DNA from: JAFGMR01 sp964632755
GTDB taxonomy: Archaea > Halobacteriota > Methanosarcinia > Methanotrichales > Methanotrichaceae
NCBI GenBank assembly: GCA_964632755.1
Contig: CAZWDT010000007.1
Coordinates: forward strand, 1-55,980
Direction of reading: 5' to 3'
DNA: 55,980 nt
Below the pieces are notes generated by a model. That model made no database searches and was not told the origin of the DNA. It saw only the letters and a program-made list of their open reading frames with translations. Positions 50,025-55,980 of the stretch are shown here, one piece after another. A program made the position numbers and the translations under genes. Within the stretch, counting starts at the first letter, position 1, and every line of letters begins with the position of its first letter.

Positions 50025-50623
50025 CTCCCGGAGAGGAGCACCGCTCGAACTGGGGAGGCCTCTCCATCTTTGATCTTCAAGGGCAAGCAGATGAGGGTGT
50101 AGATGCCTTCGGGAACGCCCCCGAGATCCATCCCCTCCATTATGAGTATGTCATCTTCCATGAGACGCCGATGAACGACGTCCTCGCCGAGGGCGTCGAC
50201 CGAGATGGAGTCTATCCCGACGAGCCCGAGGCCAAGCTCTGCGCAGATCATAGCGGCCGCCGGCGTCATGTGGGAGATCTCCTCGTTCGAGCCTGAGGTG
50301 CGAAAGAGGAGCGCCCAGCCCTCCATCGATCCAAGGCCGAGAAGATGAGTCGAACCCACGAGGTTTCCATCGACTGCGACCACCCTTGCGGGCAGTATAA
50401 ATCTGTCTGGAGGATAGCGATCTATGCACCGGCCCAAGCGGAGGTGGGCCGGGCTGTCTATGTGCGTTCCTGAGTGTGCGCTCATCGTGAGAAGGGATAG
50501 CTCCCAATGGTCATCGTCTATCGGCTCGCGCAAGAATGGCGGATCTCCGGGATATACGTTCTCCTCTCCTAAGGTTGCGCTTACATCATAGATCCTCCCC
50601 CTTGCGGCATCTCTCCACATCAT
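50021..50623 (-). CDS. Cyclase-family hydrolase (kynurenine formamidase-like)
   Basis: A 200-aa protein of the cyclase family (arylformamidase-like). The metal site is SAHSGTHIDSPAH near residue 48-60, matching the family's HXGTHXDXPXH. Later segments are LLGLGSMEGWALLFRTSG, LVGIDSISVD, and EGMDLGGVPEGIYTLICLPLKI. Relatives hydrolyse formamides, isatin or cyclic amides with Zn or Mn. Its stop overlaps the kinase start by 4 bp and a small exported protein precedes it, so the three genes are one operon. Perhaps the enzyme makes or removes a signal for the kinase; that is inference. Confidence 0.87.
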   Translation of the reverse strand: MMWRDAARGRIYDVSATLGEENVYPGDPPFLREPIDDDHWELSLLTMSAHSGTHIDSPAHLRLGRCIDRYPPDRFILPARVVAVDGNLVGSTHLLGLGSMEGWALLFRTSGSNEEISHMTPAAAMICAELGLGLVGIDSISVDALGEDVVHRRLMEDDILIMEGMDLGGVPEGIYTLICLPLKIKDGEASPVRAVLLSGR

Positions 50624-50639
50624 GAGATCACAACTGGGT

Positions 50640-51290
50640 TCATCCGCTCATCGAGGCCCCTCCGCCTCCGCCAAACATGCCCATTCCCGGAGGGATGACG
50701 CCTGCTGCAGGCGGGACGAGATGGGCGAGATCATGAACATCGGTGTATTTGGAATCCCCCGTCCCGGCGGCGACAACCTGATCCGATGTCGTCTGCTCGT
50801 CCACCGCGCGTGAGGCCGATTCGCTGCCATCCGAAGCGCTGACCGCTGCTGGAAGGTAGCTTCCCCGGTCGGGATTGATCAGCACGCCATCAAAGGTTCC
50901 GCTGGAGTAGCCGCCCATCGCGTCTGCCCAAGAGAAGCGGCCCTCCATCCGGCCTGGGTCTATCGGCCGGCCGCTGAGAGTCAGGCCTTGGGGATCTCCC
51001 TCCATCATGTAGAGCAGCGTCAGATTGATCCAATCGGGGGATAGATCGCCCATGACGACAGCATTCCAGGGTTGTGCCCCTTCCGACTTGGCCGATCCAA
51101 AGAGCTTATCCTCCTGTACATTGATCACCATGACTATCCTATCGGACTCGTTCAGCGTAAAGAGCCAGATTCCCTGGAGATCCTCTCCGCCTAGCTCGAC
51201 CTCGCCATCGAGGCCAGCCTCCTCCCCCCCTGCGACCAACGCCGGGAGGGCCATCGCCAATACCAAGATTGACGTTAGATATCTGCTCAA
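50640..51290 (-). CDS. Small exported protein, function unknown
   Basis: About 216 aa. I place the start at TTG 51290, because GGAGG lies 7 nt upstream and the protein then begins directly with the signal peptide (SRYLTSILVLAMALPALVAGG). The frame extends to 51320. The mature part is a beta-rich domain (IWLFTLNESDRIVMVINVQ; NAVVMGDLSPDWINLTLLYMM) followed by a flexible C-terminal tail ending PPGMGMFGGGGG. It is the first gene of the exported protein-cyclase-kinase operon, so it might be a sensor accessory. TATA-like GATTAATACC is at about 51360-51368. Confidence 0.65.
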   Translation of the reverse strand: MSRYLTSILVLAMALPALVAGGEEAGLDGEVELGGEDLQGIWLFTLNESDRIVMVINVQEDKLFGSAKSEGAQPWNAVVMGDLSPDWINLTLLYMMEGDPQGLTLSGRPIDPGRMEGRFSWADAMGGYSSGTFDGVLINPDRGSYLPAAVSASDGSESASRAVDEQTTSDQVVAAGTGDSKYTDVHDLAHLVPPAAGVIPPGMGMFGGGGGASMSG

Positions 51291-51567
51291 TTCAGAGCCT
51301 CCGATCTCGGGTCCATGCATACGAGACCGAGCAATCCATCGTGATCAGTTGGACTGGTAAGGTATTAATCTCTTGTGCGAGCTGGTTAGGGGGAGCGATG
51401 CAGGCACGGGCAGGCCCTCGAAGAATCAAAAGGAAAACAATAATATGCGCCTCTTGGCGTCCTCACCCGTTCCCTGCAGCCCCAATTAGCACCTCTACCC
51501 AGGCCAAGTGCCGCCGGAGTTCCACCTCTTCCATGTCAAGCCCAGCGATATCCAGGGGCGTTGGGCT

Positions 51568-54500
51568 TCACGTTGCGGCGTTTCGATCCACGAACCTCTC
51601 CAGAGCCGCTTTCAAGTCCTCGATCTTTACCGGCTTGCTGATGTAGTCATCCATCCCCGCATCCATGCACCTCTCCCGATCACCCTTGAGAGCATAGGCG
51701 GTCATGGCCACAATCCAAGGCTTGCGAATGTTATCCTTTCGAATCCGTCGAACGGCTTCCAATCCGTCCATCTTGGGCATCTGGACGTCCATGAAGATGA
51801 GGTCGTAATCCCTCTTCTCCAATGCTTCCAGAACCTCTTTGCCATTAGCTGCTATGTCAGCCGCAAGCCCCAAGCGGCGAAGCATTGCCATCGCCACCCG
51901 TTGATTGACCGGATTGTCTTCGGCCATCAGCACCGACAGGTCGAAGAGCCCTCCAATGCCCATGCTCTCGCGTTCCATCTCACGATCTGGGGATATGATG
52001 GGGCTTAGAAGCCTGACGAGCAATCGATAGAGTTGTTCTGGCCTAACCGGCTTGGGAAGCCTTCCCGCAGCCCTTGTCTGCAGCGAATCCCCGCTCCGCG
52101 ACGGCGGCTGGATCAGCACAACTAGCAGATCCGCCGGCAGGCTATTGCAGTTTTCCGCCTGGTCTATCAGGGCCAGCTCTGCCCCCGTCTCGCCTCGCGA
52201 AAGGACCGCCACACCCCAAGAGCTTAGGTATCGCTCGAGCATCCTCCTCGTCGGCCCCTCCACCATCAGACAAACCCGCCGCCCGACGAGCCCTCGCCTC
52301 TCTTGAATAGGGGGCGCTGCTACCGGACGGGTGACGAGGGTGAAATGGAAGACGCTTCCTTCTCCCTCCTGGGATTCGGCCCAGATCCGGCCGCCCATCA
52401 GCTCCACCAGGCGCTTGCTTATGGCAAGACCTAGACCGGTCCCGCCGAAGCGGCGGTTCATGGACGGATCGAGCTGGTCGAATGGGAGGAAGATCCTGTC
52501 CATCTTCCCTTGAGGAATGCCTACCCCCGTATCCATGACGGCGAAATGGATCTCCAATGACCCTCCTTCGGGGGAGGATTCATCGAGGATTCGCGCCCCT
52601 GCAGAGACCTCCACCGCCCCTCTTTCCGTGAACTTGACGGCATTTCCGAGCAGGTTTATTAGGACCTGACGGAGCCTCGCCTCATCTGCCATGATCATTG
52701 CAGGAAGAGAATCCTCCGGGAGACAGGTCAGCTCCAATCCCTTCTCCGCCGCATTTGGGGCCAGAAGGTCGAAGGCTTCCTCGATGCATCTAAGGGAATT
52801 TACGGGGCAGCACTCGATATCCATCCGGCCGCTCTCGATCTTTGACAGGTCCAGGATATCGTTGATCAGATGGAGCAAGGTGTCGCCGCTGCAACGGATC
52901 GTCTCCAGGTATTCCTTCTGCTCTTCGCTTAGGGGCATCCCATGAAGGAGGCTTGCCATGCCGATGATGGCGTTGAGCGGAGTGCGGATCTCGTGGCTCA
53001 TGTTGGCAAGGAAGTTGGACTTGGCCTGGTTTGCCTCCTCTGCTACCCTCTTGGCTACTCGAAGCTCCATCTCCGCGCGCTTGAGCTCGCTGATATCGCG
53101 GGCAGAGGTGATGACAACGTTCACCTTGCCCTCTTTGTCGAACTCCGGCATCAACAGCCAATCGATCCAGCTGCCGCTCGGATGCCGAAATTCTACGCGG
53201 TTGACCTTCCCGGTCTTGAGGACTTCATCTATGGCATCCTCCCAAATCTGGCAGATGTCTTCTGGAAATCCCAATTCACGGGGGGTTCTTCCGATGAACT
53301 CATTAGGCGCAATTCCCGTCTCCCGCTCCACATTGGGGTTGACGTAAAGATGGCGGTGGAACCTATCGAAGCGCATTATAGTATCGAGTGAATGCTCGGC
53401 CAGCGCTCGGAATTTTCCCTCGCTCTCCCTCAGCCTCTCCTCCGCTCGCTTGCGCTCCGTAATATTCATAGATACATTGACAACGCCCTGAAGCCGCCCA
53501 TTGCCGTCTCTGATAAGGGAGCTTCTAGATAACCAGACCTTGCCGTCAGGAGTTGCTAACTCCCCTTCCTGGGAGACCCCGGTATCAAGGGACTCCCTCA
53601 CAGTGCATCCCGGACAAGGCGCCTTTAGACCCTGGAGGACATCGAAACAGTGCTGGCCTTTGATCTCATCGAGGGGCTTTCCAAGGAACTTCAGCACTGC
53701 CTCATTGACCCAGATGATGCGCATAGAGGGGTCGAGATACTCGACGGCAACATGCCTGAGACCGCTTAGGATCGCCGCCTTCTCCTGCTCTGAGCTAAGA
53801 AGCCTCTCCTCCGCGCTCTTGCGCGCTGTGATGTCGCGTATGGACTCGATTGCCCCGATAATGGAGCCACTGCTATCGTATAGAGGAGAGGCAACAGCTA
53901 AGAGGTAAGCGCCCTTGCCCCCATAAAGCCTGGGGACGAAGACCTCTCCGATCAGCTTATTCCCATCTACCCGAACATTAGTGTATGTATTCTTGATCTC
54001 CTGCATGTCCTGGAATACCAGATCGATGATGGCAGGTCGGGGACTGCCATAGAAAGGCACTGCATAGGCATAATCGCCCTTGCCGACCATCTCCTCTTTC
54101 GATACACCTGCCATCTCCTCGATCGCCCGGTTCCATGCGATGACAACGCCATCCCTGTCGACGACGAATGTGGCATCGGGCAAGAAGTCGATGATGTCTG
54201 CGAACTGCCGCTCTGAATCCCGCAGCCTCTCCCTCGATCGATGCCGTTCGGTCTGATCTCTCACGATTATCAGATGGGCCCGCCTTCCCTCGTAGGTGAT
54301 CTCCACTGTGTTCAGCTCGACGTAGACCGGTTGGCCATCTCTCCTCTGGAGTATTGTCTCGTAGAAGGATTCGACCTCCTCTCCAGTCAGACGACGGCGG
54401 TAGCGGTCCATCACCTCCACTACCGACTGGGGGTGGATGAACTCGGTTATAGGACGGCCCAGGATCTCCTCTGAGGTCCCGTTCCACATCTGGGAGAGGA

Positions 54501-55554
54501 CGGGATTTGCGTACCTCACAAGGCCGTCCTCGATAATGCAGATTCCATCGTTAGCCCGCTCCACGAGCAGACGATACTTCTCCTCGCTCTCCCGAAGCCT
54601 CTCCTCGACCTGGCGTCTACGGCTGATGTCGGTGACCGCAGTAATCGACCCGACGGTATGGCCGTCCACCAATCGCGGGGATCCGCTTATCTGGACGTGC
54701 AATGTGGATCCATCGGATCTCTGAAGCCGGACCTCGTAGGTGGAGGCTTTTCCCGATAGACGCTCCTTCCTCGCTTGGCTCAATTGGGGGAGGTCCTGGG
54801 AGTGCACGAACTCCTCCATGGAGCGGCCCAGGATCTCCTCCAAAGACCGGCCCAGCATGCGGACAAGGGCTGGATTTGCGCATTCAATAACCCAGCCCTC
54901 TCTGGTTACCAATACTCCCTGCCCTAGGGCATTCATGATCTGGCGGTTGTAATCCCTCTCCCGGCGGATCTCCTCCTCCGCCCGCCTCCTCTCAGAGATC
55001 TCGCCCACCAAGGACTGGATGGCGCCCTTGAGCTCTGCCGTCCGCTCTCTTACGACCTCCTCAAGTCCCCTTTGGCCGTCAGAGAAGGGAGATCGATATG
55101 CATCAACGCCTTGGGCGACCAATGGAAAGTGCTGGAGAATCTCCATCTGCTGACCAATGTCCATCTCATTCCATGGGCAAAGACAGGCCATCACAACAGG
55201 GAGACGATCCAGAAGGTCTTCGATGCCATCCTCGCGCGGACTTCCGCCAACGCCATCGATCTCCATGAGCACCATCAGGGCAGTGTGACCCTGGTCCAAG
55301 GCCGTCTTTGCCTCCTCTTCCAGCAAGGAGAGCATGGAATCGAGGGATCCTGGTGTCTCCAATCGTTGGATTGGAGGGGAGCCGGTCTCGTTTAGGAGGT
55401 TCTTTCCCAGATAGAGGACCTTCCATCCCCCAGCAACGCTCTGCCTCAAGAGAGCGGAGACGCCAGCCGCTCGCTCCTCAAGAGATCGATAGAGAAGGCA
55501 GATATGATCCCCTATCCCAAGCTCATCCCAAGATAACGGCTGGCAAGGGCGCAT
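51568..55554 (-). CDS. PAS hybrid histidine kinase with N-terminal MEDS-like domain
   Basis: A 1328-aa soluble kinase. Residues 1-165 resemble the MEDS (DcmR sensory) domain (LSWDELGIGDHICLLYRSLEERAAGVSALL, GWKVLYLG). After a coiled coil come five PAS domains (about 205-820); the third is the long variant with YAVPFYGSPRP, and the fourth has an APCPGC motif. HisKA carries His854 (NMSHEIRTP), then an ATPase domain (DTGVGIP; GGTGLGLAISK). A degenerate receiver (about 1085-1185) keeps LPKPV but has no phospho-acceptor Asp. A true receiver follows with Asp1256 (FMDVQMPKMDG). There is no HPt domain, unlike the kinase downstream. The TATA (GATTAATAAT, 55575-55584) is 26 nt before the ATG, so the mRNA is leaderless. 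Confidence 0.9.
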   Translation of the reverse strand: MRPCQPLSWDELGIGDHICLLYRSLEERAAGVSALLRQSVAGGWKVLYLGKNLLNETGSPPIQRLETPGSLDSMLSLLEEEAKTALDQGHTALMVLMEIDGVGGSPREDGIEDLLDRLPVVMACLCPWNEMDIGQQMEILQHFPLVAQGVDAYRSPFSDGQRGLEEVVRERTAELKGAIQSLVGEISERRRAEEEIRRERDYNRQIMNALGQGVLVTREGWVIECANPALVRMLGRSLEEILGRSMEEFVHSQDLPQLSQARKERLSGKASTYEVRLQRSDGSTLHVQISGSPRLVDGHTVGSITAVTDISRRRQVEERLRESEEKYRLLVERANDGICIIEDGLVRYANPVLSQMWNGTSEEILGRPITEFIHPQSVVEVMDRYRRRLTGEEVESFYETILQRRDGQPVYVELNTVEITYEGRRAHLIIVRDQTERHRSRERLRDSERQFADIIDFLPDATFVVDRDGVVIAWNRAIEEMAGVSKEEMVGKGDYAYAVPFYGSPRPAIIDLVFQDMQEIKNTYTNVRVDGNKLIGEVFVPRLYGGKGAYLLAVASPLYDSSGSIIGAIESIRDITARKSAEERLLSSEQEKAAILSGLRHVAVEYLDPSMRIIWVNEAVLKFLGKPLDEIKGQHCFDVLQGLKAPCPGCTVRESLDTGVSQEGELATPDGKVWLSRSSLIRDGNGRLQGVVNVSMNITERKRAEERLRESEGKFRALAEHSLDTIMRFDRFHRHLYVNPNVERETGIAPNEFIGRTPRELGFPEDICQIWEDAIDEVLKTGKVNRVEFRHPSGSWIDWLLMPEFDKEGKVNVVITSARDISELKRAEMELRVAKRVAEEANQAKSNFLANMSHEIRTPLNAIIGMASLLHGMPLSEEQKEYLETIRCSGDTLLHLINDILDLSKIESGRMDIECCPVNSLRCIEEAFDLLAPNAAEKGLELTCLPEDSLPAMIMADEARLRQVLINLLGNAVKFTERGAVEVSAGARILDESSPEGGSLEIHFAVMDTGVGIPQGKMDRIFLPFDQLDPSMNRRFGGTGLGLAISKRLVELMGGRIWAESQEGEGSVFHFTLVTRPVAAPPIQERRGLVGRRVCLMVEGPTRRMLERYLSSWGVAVLSRGETGAELALIDQAENCNSLPADLLVVLIQPPSRSGDSLQTRAAGRLPKPVRPEQLYRLLVRLLSPIISPDREMERESMGIGGLFDLSVLMAEDNPVNQRVAMAMLRRLGLAADIAANGKEVLEALEKRDYDLIFMDVQMPKMDGLEAVRRIRKDNIRKPWIVAMTAYALKGDRERCMDAGMDDYISKPVKIEDLKAALERFVDRNAAT

Positions 55555-55574
55555 AGCTGCAATGCAGACAGCAC

Positions 55575-55584
55575 ATTATTAATC
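55575..55584 (-). promoter_or_regulatory. TATA box of the MEDS-PAS kinase (leaderless)
   Basis: GATTAATAAT on the minus strand lies about 26 nt before the ATG at 55554, so transcription should begin at the start codon. A run of A residues precedes it, as often seen for the BRE element. Confidence 0.5.
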
Positions 55585-55740
55585 TTTTTCATTTTAGAGC
55601 GTGATATCCAAAGCTTGTTGCGGCTGGGAGGAGAGGCATATCTCCATCGTATGGATTGACACGGTCATGATCCCGGCGGGATCAGGCACAATAGATGATG
55701 GACGTTGCAAGGCTTTACCCATGGGAAAGGGGATTATGGT

Positions 55741-55980
55741 CTAGCTGGACTGGCCCTCGATGATCGTTATCTCGTCCTCAGTCAGGCCGTACAGCTCGTA
55801 GACCAGGGCGTCTATCTGCTTGTCCGTGGCCTCTATCCGGCGCTGGAGGGCGGTCTGCTCCTGGGGCGTCCTCGCCTCCGATAGCTGCTTATGGAGGTCG
55901 AGCATCCTCTCCACCAAGGAGACCATGCGGTCGTGGCGGGCTACGTCCTGGGGGTTGGAGGTGTCGATGAGGTGGATGGG
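55741..55980 (-). CDS. C-terminal end of a type IIG-like restriction-modification enzyme
   Basis: The minus-strand frame enters the window open, reading IHLIDTSNPQDVARHDRMVSLVERMLDLHKQL and ending IDALVYELYGLTEDEITIIEG before the stop. This coiled-coil tail, with its LVERMLXLHKXL and IDXLVYELYGLTEXEI signature, closes many Eco57I-type/TaqI-like restriction-methylase fusions and BREX PglX-like methylases. Only about 79 residues are visible, so methylase or nuclease motifs cannot be checked. Its presence, like the methylase relic at 9.1 kb, shows DNA-modification genes turning over in this genome. Confidence 0.65.
   Translation of the reverse strand, partial: PIHLIDTSNPQDVARHDRMVSLVERMLDLHKQLSEARTPQEQTALQRRIEATDKQIDALVYELYGLTEDEITIIEGQSS

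Overview
The window reads as part of the chromosome of a euryarchaeal methanogen. It carries archaeal-type informational genes (proteasome-activating nucleotidase PAN, archaeal MBF1, replication factor C small subunit, a Sua5-type threonylcarbamoyl-AMP synthase, archaeal IleRS, AMP phosphorylase). Promoters have TATA boxes, several genes look leaderless, and TTG and GTG starts are frequent. Base composition is GC-rich. The very large PAS/GAF hybrid kinases, HAE3-type RND pumps with an S-layer-like partner, and a methanogen-type SPASM radical SAM enzyme suggest the Methanothrix (Methanosaeta) lineage. That assignment is an inference from gene content, not from a database search.

Layout. 1-9.0 kb: end of a secreted protein; a PAC2 protein; a minus-strand operon of AMP phosphorylase, an HDAC-fold protein without the catalytic tyrosine, and a DUF89 phosphatase; an operon of MBF1, Sua5 and a nucleotidyltransferase, divergent from PAN; a TumE/TumA-like toxin-antitoxin pair. 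9.1-17.7 kb: an accessory, scarred region with a decayed DUF1156 DNA methylase, a C45-type acyltransferase, hypothetical proteins, a secreted protein of four exact-length 237-bp PKD-like repeats, a radical SAM/SPASM enzyme, and degenerate second copies of parts of both the repeat gene and the radical SAM gene. A gene of foreign-looking composition lies between these relics. 17.8-26.8 kb: P-type ATPase, a glycoside hydrolase relic beside tRNA-Glu, endonuclease III, an MgtC/DUF4010 membrane protein, tRNA-Val, a sodium/solute symporter with a tiny upstream partner ORF, and an FBPase/IMPase-NAD kinase operon.

26.8-36.6 kb: a GbsR/MarR regulator divergent from an HAE3 RND pump and its S-layer-like exported partner, a second convergent HAE3 pump, then hydantoinase/oxoprolinase HyuA overlapping a true HDAC-family deacetylase. 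Both pump promoters carry related TTCGGAA/CCGAATATTCGG-type palindromes, which suggests one small regulon. 36.6-44.6 kb: orphan HicB, a cysteine-rich hypothetical, a GT-B glycosyltransferase, an arsenate reductase remnant lacking its active-site loop, DUF151 nuclease with ileS, and divergent rfcS. 44.6-55.6 kb: almost entirely signal transduction, with two giant hybrid histidine kinases (1821 and 1328 codons) on the minus strand. Between them lie a cyclase-family hydrolase and a small exported protein that form an operon with the first kinase. The window ends in the C-terminus of a type IIG-like restriction-modification enzyme.

The most unusual features are the duplicated and decayed repeat-protein/radical-SAM locus (a candidate substrate-maturase pair), the shared palindromic operators of the two RND pumps, and the small symporter-partner ORF without a standard start codon.
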